From Burhinus oedicnemus (taxonomy: Eukaryota; Chordata; Aves; Charadriiformes; Burhinidae), in the NCBI GenBank assembly GCA_008921705.1, contig VFFE01006804.1:362658-426657 (forward strand): DNA of 64,000 bases, in the 5' to 3' direction. This document shows positions 23,766 through 36,179 of the stretch, in pieces. Numbering within the stretch: position 1 is the stretch's first letter; every line of letters begins with the position of its first letter. Below the pieces are notes generated by a model. That model did no database searches and was not told where the DNA came from. It saw only the letters and a program-made list of their open reading frames with translations. A program made the position numbers and the translations under genes.

Positions 23766-24271
23766 AGCTGGGTGAAGGGAGCTGGGTTCTCATTCAGAGA
23801 AAACAGACGTTATGTTGGGTCTTTGGCCTCCTGGGGAGGGTTTGGCACCTTCAGGAAAGGTTTGGCACCTTGAAGCTGCCTTGGCCTAGAACAGGGTGAA
23901 TACTTCAGTAAATTTGACTTGCTGTGTTTACTTCTGCGCAACATGTGCCCAGAAACATGTGGACAAATTGGAGAGAGTTAAGAGAAGCAGCGATAACCAA
24001 AGAGCTGGCAAAACTCTTTTGAAGAGGAAAGATTTAAAAGTACAACATCCTGCACTGGATCATCTGTTCTGGGGCCTGTGATTAATGTTAGCTGGAAAGA
24101 AGCTAAAGCTGGGACATGATAATAGTTTAACAATAGTGAAGATGTCAACACTGTGGAGGGTAATGTATCGCTTAGTGTGTTCTAATGAGGTTATAATGCC
24201 GAAGTAATAGGCTGAGACGAAGATGATAATTTAGGCCATCAGTGAAATCTATTTGGCTTGGAATTGTCCTT

Positions 24272-24322
24272 GGGGGTGTAGGGTGTGGGGGTGTAGGGGT
24301 GGGTGGTGATGTGTGTGTGTGA
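24272..24322 (+). repeat. G/T-rich tract with canonical G-quadruplex pattern
   Basis: Five G runs of 3-5 bases occur on the plus strand: 24272-24276, 24281-24283, 24287-24291, 24296-24299 and 24301-24303. They are separated by loops of 4, 3, 4 and 1 nt, satisfying the G3+N1-7 rule with one run to spare. A short GT repeat follows (24309-24320). The TGTAGGG units are a small imperfect tandem repeat. Whether it folds in cells is unknown. Confidence 0.75.
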
Positions 24323-27300
24323 GCCACATCGGCTACAGCTTTTAATACTAAAATGGACAATATAATTAGGGGCAGGAATCCACATTAGCTGGGAGATGGA
24401 AAGGGTGATCCAATATGTGTGTTTGGTCTCTGATTTATTTTTTTTTTTTAAACCAGGGAGTTACTGCAGACAATTGGTGGAAATCTTATTCTGTGGCTTT
24501 CCAAACCAGGCCACTGGAAATTCTTTCTATTTTTGCCTTTTTTCCCCTTTTCCAGGTGCAAATTTTGAGATAATTATAATACAAAGCATGCACATTTTTG
24601 GGTGGTGAGTGCAATCGAAAAGCTAAACTTTGATTTCAGCACCATCCACTGGAGGGGGAGAAAACCCACAACAGCTGTCATCTCAGCTCCTCCTACGTTC
24701 CTGACGAAAGCATCTCTTTACTCTTGGTGGGGAAGTAATCACAACAGAAACGACCCTAATTCTTTTCTGAAAGGCCAATGATGCCAAGGTCAGAGAGAGA
24801 GCTTTATGGGGTAGGAGGATTTGATCCAGTAAGTGGTTACGCACCCATACGCTTTGTATCTCTTTTCTTTTGGTAATGCCTTTGTGTAATCGGACAGGTG
24901 CATCGTATTTTGAACATATTTTTTCCATTATCTGCTGGGGTAGCTTCAACTTATCACTGAGATTCATAGGAACTGGATGGCTTTTGCAAAGGAGTTTCTG
25001 GATGGAATGCATTAACTGCAGACTGGGGTTACTGCCAGTGGCCTCCCTGTGAACTTGTAATCCTGGCCTTTGAGTAACAACTGTGAAAAATCAATGACGA
25101 TCACTTCCATTTTTCTTGCTGCCGCTGCTGGCTTGTAAGACCCATTTTTCTCTTCCCTTTTTCTCTTTTTGTTTTCTCCGTGGCAAGGGAAGAAACAAGG
25201 CTCAGGATTTAAGCAGTAAACAGTCATTGGAAAGATACACAGCTGGGGTTCCCTTTAGGAGGCTTTTTTTACATTGCGCTGAGCTGAAGAAGACTTTCTA
25301 AGCAAATAATGCTGTGTGATATTCAGGGTGATTTTGTTCAGCACCCAGTGACAGTTTGCAAGACCAAATTGGGAACAATCTGGTGTGATCTAGATGGGAA
25401 GTTGATGGAATTGGTCTAGATTTATGGCTCCTGAAGTGTGAGTTGAATTTGGGCTGGTTACTTGTATTTTTGTCCACGTTGGCTCTTGATACGTCACTGT
25501 ACCATGCAATTCCAGGAGTGACTTCTTTAGTATGTCTCCTCAGGCTCTTCCTGTTCTCTCCTGTGGAACTCAGTGTGGCTCCCGTGGCTCTTTTCTTTCT
25601 TCCTTCCTTCCAGATGAGGTACCTGGTCCTGTACCACCTTTTGCAGCTTATGCTCCAGCGTTAATAAAAATCCTGTTTGCTGTAGCAGCTGGCATCAGCA
25701 AAGGTCAGTGATCCTACAACCCTGAAAGTCCACCCTGCTTCATAGACTTCCGAGCCAAAAGTTGCATGCTCAGCAGATGCTGAAAATGAGTGTGAGCTGA
25801 AACCTTTTTTCTGAAGCACCTCAACACTGGGTAAGCCCTGATATGATTTTAGATCCAGACTTAAAAGACATGCTGAACACGGGACACCTAGAAAGCAGCT
25901 AATGGAGGGAGGAGCTGGAAAATTTTTAAATCCACCTTGTCCGTAGGAAAAGCATGTTTAAAATAATCCTGGGTTGGTTTAGTAAGAAGGAAGTATCTAT
26001 TCTTGGAGACTGCTGGCAGTGTCAGAAGTAGCTCAGTAGACCATTGATGGAATGACTCTTGGATGGTACTTTGATCCTTGAAGTTTCTGCAACCCTGAAT
26101 GCACAAAAGGTATCTTTCTCCACTACTTCATGATCTCTTCCCTTCTTTGCCAAATTCCAAGCAAAATTGTCGATGTATTTCAGCCCTTAAAGATGATTGA
26201 AGGACTGGCACATAGATTATAGACCCATAAAATGAGATCATCCCAGGAATATTTTCTGTGGTTCAGAGAAGTTCAATTAACTTTCCTTGCTCAGTCTTCC
26301 CCCTTCCTCCCTGCCCCATCCTGTTTTGTGGCTTCTTTGGTGTTTCCTGGCTCCAGCTGAGATCAAAAGCAGAAGAGCAGGGTATTGTAAGGATGGCTAT
26401 TTTAGCAGAACCACTGGGCCTGCGGAAAGCAGAATGGGAAAAACGGGCTTGATTTGGTTTTGTAAATATCAGTCAATTCTTTCCCCCGTAAAATCAAAAA
26501 CAGAGATGTTTTGGAGTAAGTGATCCTTATACTGAACTGTTGTTTGGGGAAGGTCCAGAAATGCAACAAAGCCATATCTCTCATTGGTGACCTTGTACTA
26601 AATGGGGAAAAGTTGTCTTAATCCATTCCAGACTAACTTAAATAACATACTCACAGGATAGGATTCAGCTCTCTTAATTCTAGAGGTATTGAGAGTTCTA
26701 TGGGGTCCTGACCTATTTTAAATGTATAATTTCGAAAGAAAACAGTGAAGATTTTCAAGCAGGGATGTGGCGCAGACCCCATTAATGGCAAAAGTCATGT
26801 TGCTCTCAACATGCAATTGGAAGACCATCACTGCAAGACAACCTGGATGATGATGATGTTCTGGCTAATGGCAAAGAAAATGAACATTTCAACTTCCCTC
26901 TGGCTTTTGAGCTTTGTGTTGGACACGCAACACTGCTTCAGCTGAAATGGTGAGAATGTTAATGATGACGGTTCGACAGGTAGAAGTAGGCAAGGAGCTC
27001 TTTCTGCAAGGAAGAGTTGCTGGGGCTGATGTTTTCTCTGGATTTATGCGTACTAGAGTTACTCAGAAATGCTGTAACAAACAGATTTTCTTCTCAGAAA
27101 ATGCAATTCTATCTAAATACTGTATGAAACTGATTTCTCTAAGTACTGGTATCAGAAAAGTTGGAATCAACTTTTTCAATGAAGTGCTGCCTTTTTTTCT
27201 TATATACTTATGACTTTTGATTTTTGTTAGATATTATGTCAAATGATAGCAATTTAACTATATTTTTAGCTTTTGTATCTCAGAGATACTGTGGAGAAGT

Positions 27301-30300
27301 ACACCTGACCTAATGTTTCCTTTCTTTTTGTCAGAATACTTTGTTAGCTTTAAAAGCTATTATTATTCATGTAGAGATTAAAGTTGGTCTTGCTGATGGG
27401 TTCCATCTTTCCTACTTGCCCTAAATAAAATATTTGTGAGTTATCTAGTCTAAACAAGTAATATTCTGGGATTTCCATGATGATCTGAAGGATATAGGAA
27501 AGGCAAGGTTTCCAGGGCAGAGGTGGTAATATTTGTTAGATGTATTGGGATGAATCAGTTGCATGGGCTGTCCTCATCGCTGGAGATAGAGCTGTACTTC
27601 TTTCTCAAATAACTTGCACGTCCAACTCAGGGTGGGAGGAATAACTCTTAGGATACATTACTCCCACTCTCCTGACAGAGGGACCCCAAGCTGTGAGTTT
27701 AGGTTGAATGACTGACATGGAGGTTGGAAGTTGGGTGAGGTGAGTATCTCAAAATAAATAAGAAGCATTTTCTTTAACAAAATGTGGCATACAGGAGAGA
27801 GCGCTTTTTATTCCCACTGACTTCTCCTCCTTGCTTATAGGGTGGAAGGGTTTCTGCTTTCTGTGTTGATAGATGGTTTCCTCAGTCCTATTCCCTATCC
27901 CAGGACTGGCTGTTTCTCAAGGTCTATTAAGCATCTGCAATTCTCAGGAGGAGCTGCTGACCAACCTGTTGCATATGCTGGGGCAGAGATTGATGCTATA
28001 GGGATGGGAGCATGAAGTAGCTTCCTCACAGCATGTCACACTTGAACTATACTTGTTCATACTGAGCAGTGAGCTATTTCCCCCTCCACGCATCCTTTTT
28101 TTTTTTACTCACTTCATCTTTCCCTCCCTTCTCTGGGTTATTCAGCACCTTGTGCTGGGCTAGGAAGTGCTGCAAGCGCCTCCAGCCTTGGCTGCTGTCA
28201 GCATACGCTCACAGTTTCTTGAGTCAGCAATGTCTGCTCCGGTTGGGAGAGATGTCTTCGGCTCCAGCGTTTCCTGCCTCCTGGATTCTCACTTACTGTG
28301 TCACTTGCTGGGCCAGGTGGCAGTAAAAGCCATCGCCAGGGTGGGGCTGTCCCTGGAGGAAAAGGTGGGTAGGAGGACTTGGAAAGTCATGAATGTGAAG
28401 TTAATGAGCCAAAACTAACAACATTTCCAGAGTTGCAAGTGGGGCCTGGGAGCTCAACTCCATCTTCATCACATGCTCCTTGGAGATGATGATCACTGAG
28501 TTTTCCCATCATAGGAGAATGATGATTGTAGACTAGTCCCAGGGTCTACTGCATGTCCTGTCTGCACTGGTGGTCCAAAGCAAACACTGAAAAGAGCAAG
28601 ACAGAAAATCTCACAACAGGGCCAGTGCCGGTTAATTTCTAAGTTAATAGTATTGATGTAGCATGGCTTCTGAGATACAAACTTCCAGAACTCTTCAAGC
28701 AGGCAATTAAAAACCCTGCAACATTTAACATCTCTGTCCAGTCTTGATATTCTTTTCACTCATATACAGTGTCTAGCTCATTTTTTGGATCTCTCACTAT
28801 ATTCTTGCCCTTCGCAACATGTGGCAATTAGTTCCACTGTCTGATAATACTTCAAGTAAGCCTGTGTGTGGAGGGGACCTTTTCCTTCAGTTTTGGTTCA
28901 GTTTCAGTTTAAATGCTGAGAGCTAAACTGACCAGCAACCTGCCATCTGTTTTCTCTAAATAGAAGAAAAGAGCAGAGCCCTTGTATAAAGATTCCAGTT
29001 AGCCTGTGTAGGTGAAAAGTGATTGTAAAATTTGGTGGTTTTACTTGTGAAATTTTGGGATCCAATGTGTAGCAACCCTTTGATACACCAGAATAGTAAC
29101 GAGATTAAGAAAGAATTGTTTCTTTTCCCATGTGATATTTTACCCTGGTTATACTGGCATACTAGTGAAGTACTACATTTTCTTCCTAGGTTTTTCCAAA
29201 GAAACTGCAAGCAGTAATTTGAAGATAATGTAGCTACCTTCAAACTAGAGGTAAATACGATACAGGGAACATTTAAAATCAATGTCTTATGCAGTAACTG
29301 AGAAGAATTGTGGAGAATCACCTCTGTTTTGCTTCAGCTGAAATATTTACTGTAAATGTCCCTCTGCTGTAGACTGTAATGATGAAGGTACAATAGCTGT
29401 GACTGGTCACCTGCCACCTACGTCATTTACAAATTGAAACTTCTCCAAATTTTTGGGAAGAATGTGGTCAAAGGGGAGAGTCTGTATTCTCAGCTTCTGG
29501 GTTTCTTTTCTTTCCAGACTTCTTATAAAAAGCTCTCTATGCATGATTATATAATAGGAATCAATGCATTTCAAGAATATTACAGTTCTGGTCAGGCTGC
29601 CACTCCAAAGTTCGGCTACCTACCAGAGGATGTGCATGTACTTGGAAACAGGGTGACTGAGAAGATATTTGGCAACACCAGCTTTCATCTGGGACAAGCA
29701 TGCCAGGACAGCTGTGTTTAATATTTTTGTTTGGCTCTTTCCGCTCCTATTCCAGACAAAGCTTGGGTTAAAACAAGGAATGGTCCTGGGCCAAAGAATT
29801 GATCAGTCTCAATTCCATACATGGCCTCATCCTTATAAATCAGAGCTGGAAATCCTCTGGGGTCATTGGGCTGAGGTCCCTGTGGTTGAGGGATGCTGGG
29901 TTACATGACAGTGATATGGTCCAGCTCTGTTAAAACTCTGGGAGTGTTTTGGCCCTTCTCTCCTACTGAAAACATCACTTCAGAACCTTCTTGTCTCAGT
30001 GGCTGGAAACTTGCTCGTAATTGTCTGCATAAAATGACTAATGGGTGATTTATATCTAGTCTTTCCTAAACAAACATTACCCTAAGGGTTGTTCTCCATC
30101 TTGGTGCTTGCCTCTTCAGCCTAGATATTGGGTCCTCAAAGCCCATTTTTTTCTGCAAAAGATAGGTCATATTCTTTCAGTATATATTCCTTGTGATATC
30201 CAAGTATTTCACAAGCTCTTGGGAGGATGAAATGATACTCTGCAGCAGTATGGTTGTTGCCATTTTGGGGTGGGACAAATAGACAAAAGGACATGGAGGA

Positions 30301-30900
30301 CTATTAAGTCTTCAATGGCAATGTCTCTACCTTGGCTTTTGTTTATATTTGATGGAGAGAGGATTATGACTCCTCCCAGTCTATTGTACCTCTCTGTTTC
30401 AGAGAGAAGTGATATGCCTGGGATCAGAGTTACTGGAGGGAAGAAGTTTGCTGCACCTTCGTGGAGCCATGCTACCGTACAACAAGGAGCCTGTGACCCC
30501 CTCCCCAAAAAGAGGGACCCTGTCCCTCTTCCAGGTATTTTATCATATAAAGGTAAATCCTTTTTTTACCTTTCTTTGCTTCTGTTTTATATGTGGAGGT
30601 CATTTGGTAATATCTGTAAGGTCTAGATTTCATGACTACACTCTTCATAACTGTGTCTTGGATTCACTCTTCCCCTGCTTCTTCCAATAACAGTGAAGCT
30701 TATGCTTTTCTTTTTCCTCCTGAAAAACCTCTTCAGCTTTCCTATACCCTGGCTTACACTGCTTGGAGCACTGCTTCCTATGATTCCTGTTGTGCGGAAC
30801 TGACCCTCGTCCCCTGATTCATGAGATGCTGGGGTGCAAATGGATTGGGGTCACCCTTGAGGCTCTGTCTCTTCTGCAGTGTCACTCTTTGCAAGGCAAT
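24323..30900. other. Unique stretch, no gene recognised
   Basis: I find no repeat or gene that I can name. About 24640-25130 is low in repeats and motif-rich and carries a 109-codon minus-strand open frame (24683-25012) that is rich in Lys and Arg; I do not recognise it. At 28146 a long polypyrimidine tract ending ttattcag gives a strong acceptor-like site, with a donor-like CAG|GTGGCA at 28316, enclosing 170 nt open in one frame. At 29516-29518 another ctttccag acceptor-like site precedes an open stretch. None of these has supporting homology. Confidence 0.45.
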
Positions 30901-31086
30901 AGAATCATAGAATGGTTTGGGTTGGAAGGGACCTTTAAAGGTGATCTAGTCCAACATCCCTGCAATGAGCAGGGAAATCTTCAGTTAGATGAGGTTGCTC
31001 AGTGCCCTGTCCAACCTGGTCTTGAAAGTTTCCAGGTATGGGGCATCTGCAACCTCTTTGAGCAACCTGTTCCAGTTTTTCACAGG
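30901..31086 (-). mobile_element. CR1 LINE 3' end, minus strand
   Basis: The plus strand begins agaatcatagaatggtttgg, the reverse complement of a CR1 octamer tail (catagaat at 30906-30913). It continues gttggaagggacctttaaag, atctagtccaacatccctgc, gtccaacctggtcttgaaag, gagcaacctgttccag. The homology stops near 31086, so it is a short 5'-truncated copy of about 185 bp. It lies in the opposite orientation to most other CR1 copies here. Confidence 0.94.
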
Positions 31087-32917
31087 CTGTAAAATAAATA
31101 GAGTCCTCCTCCTCTAGGACTATGGTATGTGACTTGCCCAAGAGCATAAAGGAAGGTTTTAACGGAGCAGAAACACATCTTGGAACTTTCAGAGTCCCCT
31201 CTCCCTCTACAGTTGCCTTACTTGAGAAGACACCCTTGCAAAGTGAATGACACTAAATCTCTTTCCAGAGACCATAAGAGGGGGTGTAAACAACCCCCAA
31301 TGTTGTTTGTAGGCAGGTCTTCTGCAAACAGTGACTTTTTGTGTATGCAGACACTGAGGAAAGGTAGAGTGGAAATCATTGACTGTAGGTTCCATGAGTT
31401 TGCAGTTATCAGAAGTGAAACCAAATCATGTGCCTCGGCTGGGAGACATTACTCTTTTAAATTCTGCATTGACATTAATTAGGAGTCCCTTACATGACCT
31501 TGCAGATGATGGTTTACCCCCTTCCAAATTGTATTTGATGAAAAAGCGTGGCTTGCCAGGTGGGTGACTTTTCCCAGGATCTTGCAGCACTCAAATTTGT
31601 ACTGATGAAAACCTTTTAAGCTTCCTGAGAATTTAGATCCAAGCTATGTTTTTTCTTTAATTTTCCCATGATTTTCCATTCCGAGAATTATCCTTTTGAA
31701 CATATTTATTCCAGCTTGCGCAGCTCAAGGGCCCACAATTTGACACTACCTTCCAGATGCTTGTCAGAAAGGGGCTGCTATTCTACCTCCTGAGGGTTGT
31801 ATTTTACAGCACAGGGTGTGTCTCTCAGTACAATTTACATCAGCAATAATTAGGGGAGACTGAGAGCTCTGAATGTACCAAGGCAGGGGAAAAAGGGCTG
31901 TCCTTTACTTTCTGAAATGAGACATTTTCCCCATCAGCCATTGCCTGAATTCTCAGTCTTTGTCTATAGAGTGTTTGGATTCAGAGGAAGAAAGAGGAAA
32001 TTGAATGATATGTCGAGTCTCCATGAAAGTTATCCAATGTCTGCGCCCTACCTAAAATGAACAGTCGCAGAAGCGCGATGCCAAATCCGCCTTTTTCCTG
32101 CCTCTGCCACTCTTGCTGTCTAAGATGGCTTGGCTGAGAGACAAATTTCCTTGCAGTTAGGAAAGCAAAAAAAATCAGAAGCAGAAGTACTTCTGAGCCA
32201 TTACCCTGTGAATTACATGGACGTGCGGTGGGAGACTGAGCGCTCATCCTTGGACCCCGCAGCAGCTGAGGTCTGCCCCAAGATGTATGGAGCCTCAGTC
32301 TGTCACCAGGAGATCTTCAGAGGCTCCTACATTTGCTGTAGATCTGTGATAGAGTCATTGGCTGTTTACACTAGTTGGAGACATGCCCAAAGGGAGAGGA
32401 ATTCATTAAAAACAAGAGCTGCAAAATACCCTATGCTTCAGATCTGTGTCTCCTTTGCTGAGCAGTAATACATACTAGACATGCTCTGCAAGCAAATGCA
32501 TCATCTTCTAGACTATACCATGTCTCAAAACCCCAGTTAACCAAAATCCAGTGTTCTAGAATAGAATAGTTCTGTTGCTCTCTTTCCAGACAGTTGCACG
32601 CTGTTTGAGTTTTAGGTGAGATTTCCTCAAGAAATAAATTTTAGGTGGTCATGCCTTGTGTGCACGTCCTTCTGCCTGATTATGCGTTTCTACTGAACTT
32701 TGATACCCATGTGTGATCATAATCACAGTGGATTTGGGGCTGGAGTGTCAAAGTTATGAGGCTTTGGCCCATTTTAGGCAAAAAAAGAAAGCCATGTGAT
32801 AAATTACATTTATAAACATCCCAACCGAGGAAGGCAGATGAGGTGTAGAAGTTCACATGCTATTAGTCAGTGGAGAGACAGTAAGGGCAGAAACTTTATA
32901 AAAGAGTGGACTGGGGG
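31087..32917. other. Unique stretch with a CpG-retaining segment
   Basis: No gene is recognised. About 32010-32275 retains roughly 11 CpG in 265 bp (for example ctgcgcc, gtcgcagaagcgcgatgcc, gacgtgcggtgg, gagcgctc) and overlaps a 112-codon plus-strand open frame at 32130-32468 that resembles no family I know. It may be a conserved element or a remnant exon; neither can be settled here. Confidence 0.35.
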
Positions 32918-33137
32918 AAATCTGGAGCTGGGGGTTCCCTGCCTGGGGAGCAGCTTTGCTGAACAGCATTTGGGGGTCCTGGTGGGCAACCGGCCCTGGC
33001 AGCAAAGGTGGCCAGGAACATCCTGGGCTGTACTGGCACCAGCACAGCCAGGAGCTTGAGGAGAGCAATTACCCATCTCTAAACAGTGCTTGTTAGATCA
33101 CATCCAGAGCCTGCATCCAGTTTTGGTGATGAGCATT
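32918..33137 (+). mobile_element. Internal CR1 ORF2 fragment
   Basis: This matches the middle of CR1 ORF2 and not its tail: cctggggagcagctttgctg, tttgggggtcctggtgggca, ccctggcagcaaaggtggcc, acatcctgggctgtact, then gatcacatccagagcctgc and atccagttttgg. In protein terms it spans the GSSFAEKDLGVLV block and the HLE-YC-QFW block seen intact in the 8740-10276 copy. An internal deletion removes the SMSQQCA region. No 3' tail follows, so this is a broken piece of a longer insertion or an old copy that lost its end. Confidence 0.72.
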
Positions 33138-34971
33138 TTGTGGTGTCACATCAAAAAAGGACACCTTCCCTTCAAGGTGCAGGACTGTGAGATCCTTGGG
33201 ATGTGTGCTCCTGGGAGCTGCCTCCCCAGTCATGCATCAATCACCTCTTCCTTCTTTTCCTTAGCACATTAGATAATCGCTTTTTTCAACTGCACTGTTG
33301 TTCTTCTTGCCTGGACTTTCAGAGCCAAGAAAGGAGGTTTGGAAGTTACTTCTCTGGTCGCTGCTCGGCTGACATGCAAGTTGGAGTTGCTGATTGAATA
33401 CAGCACTGCTTTGGTTTCCCTTGCTTCTACCATAACACCTAGCCCTATCTCACCTGTCTGACTTACCCTAGTGTTTTTGAAGAAAATAAGCTCTTAAAGG
33501 TAGCAAGCATGATTTGTCTTATGTCTATATATGTTGTTCAACCATGAGAGGGACTGATAGCCCAACAGCCAGGACACTTTTTTGCTACCAGTCAGACTGA
33601 AACCCCTACTCCTCCCCATCCTTCCAAATATGATCCTTGTCAGGCCACTAAACCTTGCTTTCTACCAGTCCTTTGCGAGTCATAGCGCTACCTCAACTCC
33701 CAGGAAGGTTGCATCAGAGTTTGCAGGGATACAGCCTAAATAAACATTTCAAATGGGAACAAGTGTTAGAAACATTCCTGGACTTCTACTGTAGAGAGAA
33801 TTCTGAAACAGTATTTTGAACTGCAAACACAAGCAATTCAGACTTTCTCCATGTTCTGGCCAGTATTGAGACTTGCCAAAGAGATACCTCCAAGAGAATT
33901 AATTCCTGGATTTGCCTAAGGCGTTGTGCATCATGGAAAGGGCTTAATGGAGAGATTTACTGTGAGCAAGTCCATTCCTTCCTCACAATGCCAATTTCAC
34001 AGCTTTAATACTGCAAAGTTGTGCTGTTCACAGCTTCCTTGGAGCTCGTTGCTGAATTGCCACTGTAATGGTTTTGCTCCTTTTAACAGCCTATGGCTAG
34101 GAGTGTTTGGAGAGTGAGAAGCACAGATTTTAGGCCCAGAATTAATCTTCTGGCAACAAAGTGACCACCAGCAACAACTGAAATTGCAAAATGAACATTT
34201 CTAGGAAAAACATAAAAATCCTTCATGTTTTCAGCCCAGGTTGGGCTGTTTCAACTAAAACTTGTTTTGATCCAAACAAAAAACCCCACAAACCAACCAG
34301 AACTTTTGAAAGATGAACATTCCCGGACAGAAATGCCACCTCTGTGCCCTCTAAGAGTTGTCATTTGGAGGTTCATCCCCTCTTCTTTCTTCTTGAAGGT
34401 GGGCATCACAGCTACTCTGTCTCTCCTGTCTCTCTCAGCTGCCACAGAACATCAGAGGACTGCTGTGACTGTGGGGCTTCTTGGACAGCTGTAGCCTGGC
34501 TGAGGAACCAGATTCATGAGCGGACTACAGCACCCATTGAGCACTGCAGCTGCCTCTCTGAACCAAAAATTGCAAATGTGAGCTGAGAATGGTTTTGGCT
34601 TCTGACTGCAGACCAACATTAATTACGCATCCATAAACTAGAAAGTGCCTCTTGGCCTGTAGAGCTGGGATGTTCAGGGTTGAGAACAAACATGAGTTAT
34701 AAAACAGGAGGTACATGACCAGGTACATCCAGCTTTGAGCACCTCCACAAACAGGGTGACAATGGCGATGCAGCATGTAATGTGCTCTGTGGAGTGGAAA
34801 TGCTGCAAGAGGAGGGGGGAGCGCAGAAGGCAGAACATTTTACCCCAGTGGGAAAACTTTCAGGAGGAGGAGGAGGTTAACACATCTCCCTTGGAAAGAA
34901 AAACAAAGCAAAACACAGGCGTGCCAGAGCCTCCTGAATGCCTGAGCTGGGACAATGCCTTTTTCTGTATT
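33138..34971. other. Unique stretch, nothing recognised
   Basis: Ordinary unique sequence. I see no repeat homology, no RNA gene and no open frame with recognisable content. Confidence 0.5.
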
Positions 34972-35276
34972 CGCCTCTGCCGGCGCAGCGCCCTCTAGTA
35001 TGGCAAGGAAGGTCCAGCGGGAGATGGAAACCTGCCACCCATTGAGTCACCGACGCCACCTCCCACATCACTTTCCAATGTGCCTGTCTCCTAATTAGCC
35101 AATAAATTCACAAGCGCTTTTCTGTCATCCGAGGGCTGCTCCAGCAGCCTCGCGCTGGTAACGTTTCAATTGTGTGTCTATGTGCACGCTGGTCCTGCCA
35201 GCTTCTGGGGCTTGGGGCAGGCGACGGCGCCCAGCCAAAACCACAGAAAGGCTTTAGTGAAAAAGAATATGCTCCG
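34972..35276. promoter_or_regulatory. CpG-rich patch with homeodomain, CCAAT and CTCF-like motifs
   Basis: By hand count about 17 CpG lie in 305 bp, the densest in the window, with clearly raised G+C. Motifs include AGCGCCCTCTAGT at 34987-34999, which resembles the minus-strand core of a CTCF site but lacks the usual following GG; TAATTA at 35092-35097; and an immediately adjacent CCAAT at 35099-35103. No young repeat and no convincing open frame overlap it. It behaves like a short unmethylated or selected regulatory element. The alternative is simply a local GC-rich remnant. Confidence 0.4.
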
Positions 35277-36179
35277 AGTATGAGCAAATTGGTGTATTCC
35301 ATTTGAGGTGATATTAACTGCTTTCTGCACAGTGGCTTCTAGGGCACAGCGCCTCGGCCCTGGAAAAAGGAGTGTTTTTCAGTGAAAGGGTTGCAAACCC
35401 TACAGCACACAAATGTTGCACTGTGCTGAGCCCAGGGCACTTTGTGCCTGATTGCCTGTGGGTGTCCAGGTCATCTCGGGAGCTGCTCCGGGGTTTGAAC
35501 CTCAAACAGAGACAGAAGCTCAGGCTGGTGCCTCTCTCCACCCCTGACTCTTGCTGCCTGATGATTAAAGCTCAGGCAAGCTCCCCCTTTCAAGAATCCA
35601 TCTCTACCCTGCCAAAAAGACATTCAGTTCCTTGAGTCTGCTGTAACTTGGCCGTGGTACAAGTAGTCAGAGGCTCCTATTGTATGACAGCTGTGATTGA
35701 TAGCAGTTTGTCCCACTCATTGCAGCCACCGGGGCTGGATTAGGTACCTAAGCAGCAAAGGCAGCATCCAAATGGTATGAGAGCTTTAGAGCTGAAAGAC
35801 ACTGGAGAGTGCAAGTCACTGTGGCAGGGAGGCAATTGTATCTGTAGTTACAAAGTCTTTATCACAAGGAAGAGGAAACAGTGTCAAGAGAAGATTTTCT
35901 TCAGCATATCTGGCTGCTCGACAAGCATCCCCATGCAGAGATGGGCTGAAATGTGTTGCTGATGCTGTGTGCATGCTCTTGCACTCACCTGCAGAAGGCT
36001 TGCAGGCTGAATTTCCAGGCACAGGTCCCTTGGAAACTGCAGAAGAATGGGGTTTCCTTGGCAAAGAAGGGCCTGTGGGTGTTAGATTATGTCTACACAA
36101 ACACAAAAGATAATCCAATTCCAGCCAACCCTAGGACTGTCCCAGGAGACCAGTTGGCCCCATAGATGGGGTAACACCC
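35277..36179. other. Unique stretch, nothing recognised
   Basis: GC content falls back to background after about 35360. On the minus strand near 35485-35500 there is a B-box-like GGTTCAAACCCC, but the flanking bases do not form a T-arm stem and there is no A box, so I do not call a tRNA or SINE. Confidence 0.5.

Noticed and set aside
26825..26945. Acidic-looking frame through the gatgatgatgat run
   Set aside because: The Asp run comes from a short GAT repeat; no splice sites and an upstream in-frame stop.
35485..35505. Minus-strand B-box-like GGTTCAAACCCC
   Set aside because: The T-arm stem does not pair and no A box is present, so this is not a tRNA gene.
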